Assembly: GCA_030068075.1 (NCBI GenBank)
Contig: CM057823.1
Coordinates: forward strand, 18,820,485 to 18,884,484
Reading direction: 5' to 3'
DNA: 64,000 nt
DNA from: Paguma larvata
Taxonomy: Eukaryota > Chordata > Mammalia > Carnivora > Viverridae
In this document: positions 11,389 to 23,095 of the stretch, piece after piece
How the letters are laid out: each line of letters opens with the position of its first letter
How positions within the stretch are numbered: position 1 is the first letter of the stretch
The notes under the pieces: generated by a model
The model's database searches: none
Seen by the model: the letters and a program-made list of their open reading frames with translations, nothing else
What the model was told of the DNA's origin: nothing
Translations under genes and position numbers: made by a program

Positions 11389-13014
11389 AAATTAGTTTGA
11401 CTGAGAAGGATGCTTTGTCATTTGGTTAACAAGTACCCCAGAGAATTATGGAATAAGGACTCTCTTCTCCACTGATTTATGACTATTTCAGTGATTCTAG
11501 GCTTGTTTTTGTTGTTCCATCTTTCATCCTGCACCAATAGCAACTTCCTTTCCCATGAGGCATTGTAAAAAAGACTAGCCTTGCCTCACCAACATGAGAA
11601 GAGTTTTTACCAGTTTCTATAAGGAGTTTTTTATGCTATTGATTCTTTTTATATGCATCAGTAAAAACTAAACATTCAACTAAATATAACAACGGTAACC
11701 CAATTGACAGGAATTTTGGAAGAACACTGCTCAGGTATTACTCGAAAGTTCTTACATTACTGAAGCCAAGACTAGGTCAGAGCTTCTTTCATAATAATAA
11801 GATGGAATTTATTGAGAGTTTACTATAGATGAGCCAAGGATTACTGTAAATTCTGCACATGTATTAGAATTTTTTTTCTCTTAACATCATCTTTAAAATA
11901 TCCCCTGATGACCTAGGAAGATGCTCAAAGAGCCAAAGGACACCAAAGACAAATAACTGAAGGAAACCGGGAGAACGAGGTCTCAAGAAATAGACAATCT
12001 GAAAAAGGAAAAATACAAAGAAGAATCAAATAGAAATTTTAGAGCTGAAAAGCACAAAAAGTGGAATGTCCTTTGAGAAAACTGATGCACGGACATCTAA
12101 GGTTACATATGTATCTGGTAGGACATAGAGTCAGAATCTGAACGTGGGTAGGGTTCATGGTTACCATCTTGTCAACCTGACTGTACGTAAGAGTCCACTG
12201 ATGTCAGGTTTCCTTTGCTAACATCACCTGCACTGGCCAACTCCAAAGCTAGACATTTATACTGGGGGGAAAAAAGGCTCCCTTAAAGCCTCATCCCAGT
12301 GAAGAATTCTAATAGCTACTTAAGATACTGGAAAAGACTTTAACAGACTAAAAATAGAAACATGACATTCAGTACAAGAAAAAGATACCATCTTACCTAA
12401 AATATTATTATTTCTGAAATATTTTACAACCTATTAGCAGAATATAGAGGTGCAAATCTCTCAAGACACTACTTATGAGAATTTAAGAATATTCTGAAAG
12501 CCATTAGACATTGTGTACCCATGCACTAAAGAGTCAGATTCATTCACCTGAACATAGTCCAGTTCAACAAATCTATCATTTAAAGAACAGAACTATGGAG
12601 CAAGATCTGTACAAGTAACTTTATAAATTTTACTAACCTCAGTTAGGGAAATGCATAAATGAATAACCAACGAATAGAAACTTAAATAAGAAAATAAAGA
12701 CATTAACTTTTACATATGGCAAATTTTAAAATACTAAGTGTATAAATGTTACCGAAAAAATATATAAGATATTAATAGTGCTAAACTTTGGATGGTAACA
12801 TTGTAACTAATGGGTCTTTTCTACTTTGTACTTGTGGATATATCAAGTATTTCCACAGTATGTGTTTTAATAATTGTATATTTATTCAAATATAATACAT
12901 AATGGAAAAAGCAGAGAGCAAAGCACATGTTCAAAATTATGTTAATTTGGGGGACAAAATGTGATCCTATAAAAGTTAATTTAGATAGTTACATTATTTG
13001 GTCATATTTATTTT
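11389..13014. other. Unassigned intergenic sequence
   Basis: No gene or confidently named repeat. The stretch at 11900-12070 (AGGAAACCGGGAGAACGAG...) is purine-rich and may be degraded repeat DNA. Confidence 0.5.
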
Positions 13015-13136
13015 CTTTTGTCTGTATTTCTCCAGCCAGCATGTGTTATTTTTACAATCAGAATATCAAATGTTCTCTTTTGCCTGTATTTATTCAGCCA
13101 ACGTGTTATTTTTACATCGGAATATCAAATGTTCCA
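13015..13136. repeat. 62-bp tandem duplication, two copies
   Basis: Unit 1 (13015-13076) and unit 2 (13077-13136) align along their length. Both carry CTGTATTT, CAGCCA, GTGTTATTTTTACA and AATATCAAATGTTC in the same order with a few substitutions and small gaps. It is a simple local duplication outside any recognised transposon. Confidence 0.9.
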
Positions 13137-13289
13137 TATGATGACCAAAAAATTGCTGAGATGATTTTTAAAAGGAAGTACAATGTGAAAGTTGTTTTTT
13201 CCTTTCTGATTAGAAAGCTGATCCTTCACAATCCCCAAATCCAGTGCTGAATGGGCCAGATCTCTGAGTATCAGGCAAGTTTTTGTCAA

Positions 13290-13375
13290 TTGCAGCTACT
13301 GCTGTATTTCCAACACTCAGCACAGTCTGTTACAAAGAAACTCTCCAAAGTTATTTGTTAAATTAATTCCACACA
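13290..13375 (+). mobile_element. L2 LINE 3'-end fragment
   Basis: CTGTATTTCCAACACTCAGCACAGT followed by TTATTTGTTAAATTAATT corresponds to the L2 3' end ('ctgtatccccagc..agcacagt..tgcctggca...aaatatttgttgaatgaat') with a short internal loss. Degraded and short. Confidence 0.6.
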
Positions 13376-16300
13376 TTCAATCTTATACTCACTAGTAAGC
13401 ACCATCGCACCCCCAGAAGTGGTCAATATGATGTCCTCTTTAGAGAAATGCCTATTTAGCTCTTCTGCTCAATTTTTATTTGGATTGTTTTTACTGTTTT
13501 TTGTTATTGAGTTACATGACTCCTTTATATAGTTCGGATATTAGCCCCTTATCTAATAAAGGAATTGCAAACATTTTCTCCTATAGACTGTCTTTTCATG
13601 GTGTTGTTTAATTTGCTGTGCAAAAGTTTTAAATTTACTGTAATCCCATTTATTGATTTTTTTCTTTTGTTGTTTGTGTTTTTGGCATCATGCCCAAAAA
13701 ATTATTGCCAAAATCAGTATCAATGAACTTCTTCCTTATATTTTCTAGTTTTATGGTATCATGTCTTATGTCTTTGATCCATTTCAATTTAATTTTTGTG
13801 AGTGGTATAAGAGTCCAATTTCATGTTCTGAATGTGTTTCTCCAGTTTTCCCAATACCATTTGTTGAAAAGACTATGCTTTCCCCATTGGATGCTCTTGG
13901 CTCCCTTGTTAAATAGTTGCCTACATATGCTGGGATTTAATTCTAGGCTCCCTCTTCTGTTCCACTGGTCAATGTGTCTGTTTTTGTGCTAGGATCACAC
14001 TGTGTTTAGTACTATGGCTTTACAGTATAGTTAGAAATCTGGAGGTATAATACCTCTAGCTTTGTTCTTTTTTCTCAGAACTGCTTGAACTATTTGGGGT
14101 CTTTTGTGGTTCCATACAAATCTTGGGATTGCTTCTAGTTTTGTGAAGAATGCCTTTGGTATTTTGATAAGGATTGTACTAAATATGTATATAGCTTTGA
14201 GTAATTTGGTCACTTTAACAATATTATGGATCTTATCCATAAACATGGGATGTTCTTCCATTTATTTATGTCTTCAATTTCTTTCGGCAAAGTTTTATAA
14301 TTTTCATTGTATTAATCTTTCACTTTTGTTAAATTCATTCCTATGTATTTCATTGTTTTAGATGATATCATGAATGAGGTGGTTTTCTTTATTTTACAGA
14401 TGCTTCATTATTGGTGTAAAGGAATGCAACCAATTTCTGTATGTTGATTCTGTATCCTGACACTTTACTGAAATTGTTGATTAGTTACAACAGTTTATTG
14501 ATTGATTCTTTTAAGATTTTCTACCTACTGGGTCATATCATCAGCAAGAATGACAATTTTGCCTCTTTCAGATTTGGATAACTTTTATATCCTTATCTTG
14601 TCAAATTGCTCTAGCTAGGACTTTCAGCACTATATTAAATAGGAATATTAAGAGTGGGCATTCTTGCCTTGTTACTGATCTGAGAGAAAATATTTTCAAT
14701 TTCTCTCCATTAATTATAATGTTACTTATGGCTTTGTCATATATGTACTTATTATGTTGAGGGGTGTTCCCTCTATAACCAGTCTATTAAGGGATTTTTC
14801 AGGAAAAGGTGTTGTATTTTGTGAAATGCTTCTTCTATAACTATTGAAATGATCATGTGATTTTGATCTTCTATTTTATTGATGCGCAGTATTAAATTTA
14901 TTGACTTGCATATGCTGAACAATCTTTGCATCCCAGGGATAAAACCCACTTGGTCATGGTATATAATCCTTTTAATGTGTTCCTCAATTCAGTTTGCACC
15001 TATATTCACCAGGGATATTGGTCTACAGATTTCTTTTCTTGTGGTGCTCTTATCTGGTTTTGACAAGGCAATGCTGGCCTCACAAAATGAGTTTGAAAGT
15101 GTTCCTTCCTCCTCACTATTTTGGAAGAGTTTGATGATGAACTAGTGTTAGTTCCTTAAATGTATTTGGCAGAATTCTTCAGTGAAACTGGTCCTGGAGT
15201 GTCTGTGTTGGGAGGTTTTTTAAACACTGACTCAATCTTTTACTGACCACTGGTTCAATCATTACTAGTCTGTTATATTTTCTATTTCTTCCTGATTCAG
15301 TCTGGGTAGGATGTAGGTTCCTAGAATGTATCCATTTCTTCTAAGTTATGTAATTTGCTGGCATAGAATTGTTCACAGTAATCCCTTATGGTTCTCTGTA
15401 TTTCTGCAGTATCAGTTGTAATGTCTCCTTTTTCATTTCTAATTTGAGTCTTCTTTTTCTTTGTCTAATTAAAGGTTTATCAATTTTGCTTACTTGTTCA
15501 AGGAACCAGACCTTAGTTTCATTGATCCTTTCCATTGGTTTTCTGGTCTCTATCTTATTTATTTCTGCTCCAATTCTTATTATTTCCTTCCTTTTGCTAA
15601 CTTTGGACTTACTCTGTTTTTTCTAGTTCCTTGAAACGTAGATTGTTTGACATCATTCTAATTTCTTAATTAATATATGTGTTTTTTGCCATATACTTTC
15701 CTCTCAGAAGTGCTTTTGTTGCACCATAGTACTTGATTTATTGCATTTTTTTTTCATTTGTTTTGAGATAATTTATTTTCTTTTTGAATTATCCTTGGAC
15801 TCAACAGTGGTTTAGAACTGTGTGTCCATTTTCTAAAGTGTGGTTCTAAACTTTACTTGTTGATTTTCTGTCTGGACAATCTATCCATTATTGATAGTTG
15901 GATATTGAAATGTCTTAAAATTATTGTATTGTTGTCTACTTCTCCCTTAAGACGTGTTATTAACTGCTTACTATATTTCGGTGGTTGGGTGTTGGGAGTA
16001 TATATGTTTATAACTGTTATATTTTCTTGACGTATTGACTCCTTTCATCCTTATATAATGACCTTCTTTGTCTCTTTCTACACTACTTGGCTTGAACTCT
16101 ATTTTGTCTAATTTAAGCTTTGCCTGCTTTCTTTTCATTTTTGTTTGTGTATGTGAATTTTCAGAAATGAACTAAGTCTCCTACAGGCAGCATATATTTG
16201 GATCTTTTCTGTTTGTTTGTTCCTTTTTTGGTTGTTTGGGGTTATGTTGTTGTTGTTTAATCCATTCAAGCACTCTGTGCCTTTTGATTGGTTCAATCTA

Positions 16301-16477
16301 TTTAAATTTACAGTGATTATTAATATGTATGGATTTATTACTGCCATTTTATCTTTTTCTTTTGGCTATTTTGTCTCTCCATTGTCATTTTCCCTGTATT
16401 TCTGTCCAGCTGTGCACATTGGAGGTTTGCTGTAGTGATTTGCTCAGGTTCTCTCTCTCTTTTTTTTTTTAAGGTCT

Positions 16478-16701
16478 TAATGTTAATGCCTTTCTAGAGA
16501 GGCCTCCAGTAGTTTAAGTCTTCATTACCATATGAAAGTCCTTTCAGAGGCCTCCCTTTCCCCTTTACCTTCCCCCAACTCCCGACTTTATAAACAGTCT
16601 CTCTCCACAACTCCTGTACTGCTGTTTTTGCCCACAGGTCTTGTCCCCGTGCTTTAATAATATCATCTTTTTGCACCAAAAAAAAAAAAAAGAAAGAAAA
16701 A
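16478..16701 (+). pseudogene. Retroposed mRNA 3'UTR fragment, parent gene unknown
   Basis: A segment unrelated to the surrounding L1M. It ends in GCTTTAATAATATCATCTTT, TTGCACC and then an A-rich tail (16678-16701). That looks like the last part of a polyadenylated mRNA, with a degraded AATAAA-like signal. AAGGTCT occurs immediately before (16471-16477) and after (16702-16708), a short possible target duplication. No coding sequence is recognisable, so it is probably a 5'-truncated processed pseudogene holding only 3'UTR. I could not name the parent gene. Confidence 0.65.
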
Positions 16702-16910
16702 AAGGTCTCCTGTCTCTGCTCTAGATGTTTTGCTTTATGCTTACCTTGAATTTTACATAAAACATTTTATAGAAAAAACAGTCTTTTTATTCTGATAGAA
16801 ATTTAATCTTCACTCACCTATAAAGATCCTATCTTTTTCTTTTTTCATATTTTGATGTCACAAGTTATCTTTTATGCTGTGATTTTGTAGTTATATTTTA
16901 TTTTTTTATT

Positions 16911-17130
16911 TTTTAATATTTATTCATTTATGTATTTATGTTTGTTTATTTTATTTATTTTGAGAGGAGAGAGACCGTGGGGGGGACTGGCGCAGAGGGA
17001 GAAAGAGACAGAGACAGTGAGAATCCCAAGCAGACTCCTTGCACACATGGATCCTGACACAGGGCTCAGTCAGATCGCACAGTGAGATCAAGAGTCAGAT
17101 ACTCAACAAATTGAGCCACCCAGGCACCCC
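16911..17130 (-). mobile_element. CanSINE (felid type), diverged, antisense
   Basis: Complement of the SINE tail (TTTAATATTTATTCATTTAT...), GAGAATCCCAAGCAGACTCC, GTGAGATCAAGAGTCAG and the head complement TTGAGCCACCCAGGCACCCC. It lies 30 bp from a second antisense SINE, and both are within the old L1M. The middle (17040-17060) departs from the consensus. Confidence 0.93.
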
Positions 17131-17160
17131 TCCTTTATTTAAAAAAAAATTTTTTTTAAT

Positions 17161-17380
17161 TTTTTTAATGTTAATTTTTTTTTTGAGAGAGAAAGAGAGA
17201 GAGGGACAGAGTGCCAGCAGGGGAAGGGCAGGGAGAGAGAGGGAGACACAGAATCTGAAGCAGGCTCCAGGCTCTGAGCTACCAGCACAAACCCGGATGC
17301 AGGGCTCAAACCCCCAAACTACAAGAACATGGCCTGAACCAAAATTGGACCCTTATCCAACTGAGCCACACAGGCACCCC
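17161..17380 (-). mobile_element. CanSINE (felid type), antisense
   Basis: Complement copy with TTTTTTAATGTTAATTTTTT tail, GCAGGCTCCAGGCTCTGAGC body and AACTGAGCCACACAGGCACC head. Positions in the tRNA-related part (AACTACAAGAACATGGCCTG) are mutated, so its internal promoter is probably weak. Confidence 0.95.
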
Positions 17381-17652
17381 TAATATACTATTTTTAAAAA
17401 GAGTTTAAGAGTTACAATATCCTAATTCTGACTACTCATCACCTTAATCAAAGTTTTGTGTACTTTTATCTTCTTATTTCAGTTTACAAAGCTTCTTTCA
17501 ACATTTGTTGAAAGGTCTGATAGTGGTGAACTCCTCAGCTTGTTTTTTTGTCTGGTAAAGCCTTTATTTCTCCTTCACATCCGAAGGATAACTTTGCCAA
17601 ATAGCGTATTCTTGGGTAACAGTTTTGATCTTTTAATACATTTAATATTTTT

Positions 17653-17853
17653 TTAAATATTTATTATTGAGGGACAGAGAGACAGAGCATGAGCAGGGGA
17701 GGGACAGAGAGAGGGGGAGACATAGAATCCGAAGCAGGCTCCAGGCTGTGAGCCATCAGCACAGAGCCCAACACAGGGCTCGATCTCACAACCGCGAGAT
17801 CATGACTTGAGCCGAAGTCAGTCGCTTAACCGACTGAGCCACCCAGGCGCTCC
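17653..17853 (-). mobile_element. CanSINE (felid type), antisense
   Basis: Good copy: AAATATTTATTATTGAGGGA, GAAGCAGGCTCCAGGCTGTG, CGCGAGATCATGACTTGAGC, ACCGACTGAGCCACCCAGGC. CATTTAATATTTTT at 17639-17652 and 17854-17867 is a perfect 14-bp target duplication, showing insertion into the L1M. Confidence 0.96.
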
Positions 17854-18770
17854 CATTTAATATTTTTAAGATGTCATTCCATTCTCTCCTGGCCTCTAGA
17901 GTTTTGGCCGAGAGATTTCCTAATAGCCTAATAGGCATACTTTTGTAGGTTATTGTCTTTTTTTCCTATGCTGACTTTAAAATTATTTATCTTTGAATTT
18001 TGACTGTTTTAGTATAAAAGTCTTTTTGCATTGAGATAATAAGGTGTTCCATTAGCTTCGTGGACTTATATACCTTCTTCAGGTTCAGAAGTTCTCAACC
18101 ACTATTTCTTGAAATATGATCTCAGCTCCCTCCTCCCTCTCATCTCCTTCTGGGATACTCATTAATCCTATATTGGCTTTTCTAATGGATCCAGACAGTC
18201 CTCCCAGTGTCCCTTCACTTTTTAGAAAACTTCTCTTTTTCCACTTGAACTATTTTTCTATTTCTATCCTTGAGCTTGCTAATCTTTCTTCCATATGATT
18301 TGCTCGATTTCCAATGCATTCTAACACATTCTTTATCTCATTTATCGAGTTCTTCAGCTGTCAAGTTTGTTTAGTTCTTTCTTAGAATTTTAATCTCTTT
18401 GGTAAAGCACTCCTTCTGTTCATCGGTTTCATTCCTGAGATGACTGCATTGCCATTATGACTTTCCTTGCATCTTGTTAAACTTTTTTCAGAACTTTTTA
18501 AAATTCTTTATTAGTTAGAGTATAATATTCTATGTCTTTGGGTTCAATTGCTGAAAATTTTATTTTTGTGATACCATATTATTATGATTTTTCTTGGTAT
18601 TTGATGAGAAGTGCCTCTGCCACTGCATTTCAAGGACAAACACCCTTCTTACTTGGGCAAGGTTCTGTTTACTTTGATTCTAACAGTTCAACAAGTTGGC
18701 AGTTAAGAGCCTTCCTTTTATTTTCCAGAAGGTGACCTATAACATAAGTCTCTGCTTCCTCTTACTTGAG

Positions 18771-19289
18771 CTCACAGTACACATGTTTAAAAGAAAAAAA
18801 AAAATGGGAGACAGGATGGCAGAGTGGGGGAGGTATGTGCATTAATGGCCTGAGGCACTGGCTGTTCCCAGGGACCATTGATAGTATCCTCAGGTGGGAA
18901 AGGGGGTCCCACAGATCCATGGCCCATCCTGTTGCCTCCCGCAGCAGGCAGCAGGAGACACTTTTCTGCAGTTTTCTTGGTCTGCCTACTTCCCTTTCCT
19001 TTCCTTCCCCCTCGTCACTATGCATCCAGCAGGAGCTGCAGCACCTACAGTCAGGCAGACCCCCACTCAGTGCCTCTGCACCTCCTCTGCCAGAGAAGTT
19101 GTGTTGGTTCAGTGCTAGACGGACCTCTGCCTTTTCTGTCATCACTGCCTCTACTGCTTCCAGCTCCGCCGCCTCCGCCACAGTCCAATCCACTCACTAG
19201 GAAGTGCACAGATGGATGAATCTCTCCTGTGTCTTGGTAGGCTGTACAGAGGCACTTTTTTTTTCCAGTTATGGATGTCGATATAAATC
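18771..19289. other. Less AT-rich unassigned segment, possibly L1M 5' end
   Basis: This stretch is visibly richer in G and C than its neighbours and has open frames on both strands (for example 18762-19193 minus). The proteins show no domain and no family similarity that I recognise. Its position at the upstream end of the minus-strand L1M suggests an old L1M 5'UTR, a region that is GC-richer in that family. This is an inference from position. Confidence 0.4.
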
Positions 19290-21690
19290 AAAGGGGAGAG
19301 AAAAAAGTAATGAAAAGCCCAAAACCAGATTGCTTCCCCAGAGAATTCTACAAAACATTTAAAGAAGAATTAACATCAATCTTTTAAAAAAAATTAAAGA
19401 GAATATAAGACTTCAAAAGTCATTTTACTAGGCCAACATTACCCCGATACCAAAATCAGACAAAGATACTACAAGAAAAAAGTAACTACAATATCCCTGA
19501 TGAATATTGACACAAAAATCTTCAATAAAACACTAGGAAACTCAATTCAACCACACATTAAAAGTATTAGTCCCCATGAACAAATGGAATTTGTTTCTGG
19601 AATAAATTACCAGTTCTATTCAACATAGTAATGGAAGTCCTAGCCCAAAAAATTTGGCAATAAAAGGAATAAAGGGATCTAAATCAGAAACAAAGAAGTA
19701 AAATTATTTGTGTTCACAGATGGCACAATCTTGTACATGTAGAATATCCTAAAGATTACATACTCACACACACACTCTCTCTCTGGTAAAACTAATTAAC
19801 AAACTCATACAAAAATCAATTGCTTTCTATACACTAGCAACAAACAATTTATGGAGGACATTTTTTTTAATTCCATTTACAGTAGCACCAAAAGGAATAC
19901 AATACTTAGGAATGAACTTAACCAAGAAGATGAAAGACCAGTATGTTGAAAACTACAAAACATTAAAGTAATTAAATACACAAATAAATGGAAAAATATT
20001 TCATTTTATGGATCAGAAGACTTGATATTTTTAAATTATCCACACTACCCAAAATGATTGACATATTCAATGCAATTATCAAAACTTTATGGCATCTTTT
20101 TGCAGAAATTGAAAAAAAATTTTAAATTCATATGGAACCAAAGAAGACCATGAATAGCCAAGAAAGTAAAAAAAAAAAAACAAAAAAAACAAAAACAAAA
20201 AAAAACTCTTAAAAAAATAAAAATGGAAACCTCACACATCCTGATTTCGAAACATACTACAGAGCTACAGTAATTAAAACAGAATGGTACTAGCATAAAA
20301 AACACACTGAACAACAGAAAGAATAGAGAGCCCAGAAATAAATCCTCACATACATAGTTAAATGATCTTTGAGAAAGGTGCCAAACTATCCATGGAAAAA
20401 GGATAGTCTATTCTACAAATAGTGATGGAAAAATTAGATATCCACACGCAAAAGAATGAAACTGTCAAACACCATACACAAAAATTAACTCAAAATCATT
20501 TATAGACTTAAACTTAAGACCTGAAACTACAAAATTTCTAGAAGAAAACATAGAGAAAAACCTGCATGATACTGAATTTGGCAACAATTTCTTATAAATG
20601 ACACCAAAAACACAGGCAACCAAAAGAAAAATACATAAATAGAACTAGATCAAACCTAAAAACTTCTGTGCAACAAAAGAAATAATTAGCAGAATGAAAA
20701 AAACCTGTGGAACTATAGAAAATATTTGCAATCATATATTAATATGGTATTTTATATCTAGAATGTATAAAATCTCATATAACTTAACATCTAAAAAAAA
20801 CCCACAAATTACCCAATTTAAAAATAGGCAAAGGACTTGAACAGAACTTTTTCCAGAGAAGTATCAAAACCACCACCAAGTATATGAAAAGACGTTCATT
20901 ATCACTAATCATCAGGAAAATACAACCACAATCAGGTATCATCTACACCCAATAGAATGCCCACAGTCCCAAAAAAAAAAAAAAAAAAAAAGCCAAAAAA
21001 CCAAAACCAAAAACAAACAAACAAACAAAAATTAACAACCATTGACAAGGTAGTGGAGAATTTAGAACTACTGTTGATGGGGGTGTAATATGGTGAACTC
21101 ATATGGAAAATAGTATGGAGGCTCTGCAAAGTATTAAAAATGGAACTATCATATGATCTAGCAACTCCATTCCTAAAAAATTAAAAACAGAATCTGAGAT
21201 ATTTGCACACCCATGTTTACTGCAGCCTTATTCACAATGGCCAAGAGGTAGAAGCAATCCAAATGTCCATCAACAAATGAATGAATAATAAAATGTAGTA
21301 TGTACCTACAATGAAATACTATTCGGCCTTGAAACAGAAGGAAATCTTATTGTATGCCACACTGATAAACCTTGAGGATGTTATGCCGAGTAAAAGAAAC
21401 CAATTCCAATGAGACTAATACTACATGATTCCACTTACATATAAGAAGTATCTAAAATAATCAAACTCTTAGAAAGTAGAATGGTGTTTGCCAGGGACTA
21501 TAGAGGAAAGAGAAAAAAAGAAAGTTGTTAAATACACATAGAATTTCAGTTTTGCAAGATGACAAACTTATAGGGCTCTGCTGCACAACAATGTGCATAA
21601 TTAACACCAGTGTACTTTACACTTAAGAATGCTTAAGATGATAAATTTTATGTGTTTTACCACAATAAAAAAAATAATTTCAAAAATTGT
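19290..21690 (+). mobile_element. 5'-truncated LINE-1, ORF2 and 3'UTR
   Basis: The copy starts inside the reverse transcriptase region: AAAAGCCCAAAACCAGATTG and GAATTCTACAAAACATTTAA give KSPKPD and EFYKTFK, with equivalents in other L1s here. It continues through the ORF2 C-terminal region (ATCAGGAAAATACAACCACA near 20910) to an L1 3'UTR ending TTTTACCACAATAAAAAAAA near 21675. Frames are broken throughout. It contains long A-rich runs (20168-20207, 20970-21030). The order is colinear and no inversion is seen. It abuts the minus-strand L1M on the left and more L1 on the right. Confidence 0.85.
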
Positions 21691-23095
21691 ACTAAAGTCC
21701 CTAGACAGTATAATTAGGCCAGAAAAAAAAGACATAATAACTGGAAATAAAAAAATATATATATCATTATTTTAGATACATGATTCTGTTGTAACCCAAA
21801 AATAATCTACAGATAAAATATTAAAAGAATACTTAAGAAATTAATTCTTTAATTATTTGATGCAGTCTTTAATAAAAAAAGCTCTATTTGCTACCTAGAA
21901 AAAACCCTAAGAAAACTGGACAAGAACTTTCTACCAACATATTATAAAATTTTGCATAAGATATTAAAAGAGATTAAAACTGGAGAAGAGATATCATGTG
22001 TGAAAATCAGACACTGTAATAAATATATTTGTTCAACTCAAAGTGACTTATGCATTTACTACAATTCCAATAAAAAAATAGAATACAATCCTTCAGTTAC
22101 TTGATATTTTAACTTGAAAATCTATTTGGAAGACCCCACAGCCACTAATAACCAAAGTACTCCCTAAAAAGTACTATCAGGGCTTACTGTAAAGCAAGGA
22201 GTGATTTACACAGAGCTCCCCAAACAGATCTAACCTCTATGGAAACAGTATATAACATTTGTAGAATAGCAAGAAGGGAAGAACTTTTCAATAATTAACA
22301 CTAGGACAACTGGTTACCCATACAGAATAAACAACGGCAATGGTAATTGAATTCTATCTCACAGCATGTATTTAAACAAGAAAGTAAGAAATATGTGAAA
22401 CTTTTAGAATGTTTTATAGCATTGGTATAGGAAAGGACTTCCTTAAAAAATACCGAAAATAATAATCATATTAAGAACTCAAAATTCACCACTGGAAAAT
22501 TGAGAAAGACATGTGTTCATTAAAGGATACTTTTTAAAAATGAAAAGACAAATTAGGAAAAGATACTTCCAAATCAACTCTCAAACAAAAAATTAATAAG
22601 ATTACATGAAGTTTTTCACCGTATCAGTGAACAGATCATCTAATAAAAGAGTCAAGAAATCTGAATGGGCATTTTCACAGAAGAGGAAACACAAGTGGTC
22701 AGCAAGTGTATGAATATATGTTCAACTTCTCACTAATCAGGGAAATGCAAGTTAAAAAAGAAATGAGGGGCACGTGGATGGCTCAGTCAGTTAAGCGGCT
22801 GACTTCAGCTCAGGTCATGATCTCAAGGTCTGTGAGTTCGAGCCCCACATCGGACTCTGTGCTGACAGCTCAGAGCCTGGAGCCTGCTTCAGATTTTGTA
22901 TCTCCCTCTCTCTCTGCACTTCCCCCGCTCACGCTCTGTCTCTATGTCTCTCAAAAATAAATAAATGTTAAAAAAAATTAAAAAAAAACAAAATGAATAA
23001 TGAGATGCAATTTTACACTAAGTGAATAGCAAAAATATAAAACCAAAGAGCAATACTAAACATTGGTGAGAATGGGGAGCATGCTAAAAACGATC
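21691..23095 (+). mobile_element. Second, older LINE-1 ORF2 fragment
   Basis: After the 3' end of the previous copy, ORF2-like sequence restarts: GTCCCTAGACAGTATAATTA corresponds to the 'vlaSAIrqek' region, and AGATACATGATTCTGTTGTA is a decayed remnant of the FADDM..Y region. Near the end, CTCACTAATCAGGGAAATGC (22730-22749) is the conserved 'LAIREMQ' segment. It is heavily mutated and interrupted by a SINE, and has no preserved 3'UTR. Borders are approximate. Confidence 0.7.
22767..22983 (+). mobile_element. CanSINE (felid type), full length
   Basis: Head GGGGCACGTGGATGGCTCAG, GTGAGTTCGAGCCCCACATC, body and AAATAAATAAATGTTAAAAA tail. The flanks AAAAAAGAAATGA (22754-22766) and AAAAACAAAATGA (22984-22996) are a target duplication with two mismatches. 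It splits the L1 ORF2 remnant after the REMQ codons. Confidence 0.95.

Larger units (their letters stand above)
13429..18770 (-). mobile_element. Long old L1M element, antisense
   Basis: On the minus strand this runs from an L1M 5' region (right) into ORF2 (left). The ORF2 complement is clear from 13429 to 16440. The minus frame at 14031-14261 reads [20 protein letters not shown] and [20 protein letters not shown], the conserved 'FFTELEK..FIWN.KRPQIAKAIL' segment. Sequence at 16708-16900 matches the L1M segment containing TTACATAAAACATTTTATA. The part at 17860-18130 (TCATTCCATTCTCTCCTGGC...) matches the upstream L1M region. The ORF2 C-terminus and 3'UTR are missing at the left, and the right limit is approximate. 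It is interrupted by a retroposed 3'UTR (16478-16701) and three SINEs. All frames are broken. Confidence 0.85.

Noticed and set aside
18762..19200. Overlapping frames of 143 and 144 codons on opposite strands
   Set aside because: Both are explained by local GC-richness with few stop codons. No domain is seen, and the position suggests old L1M 5' sequence.
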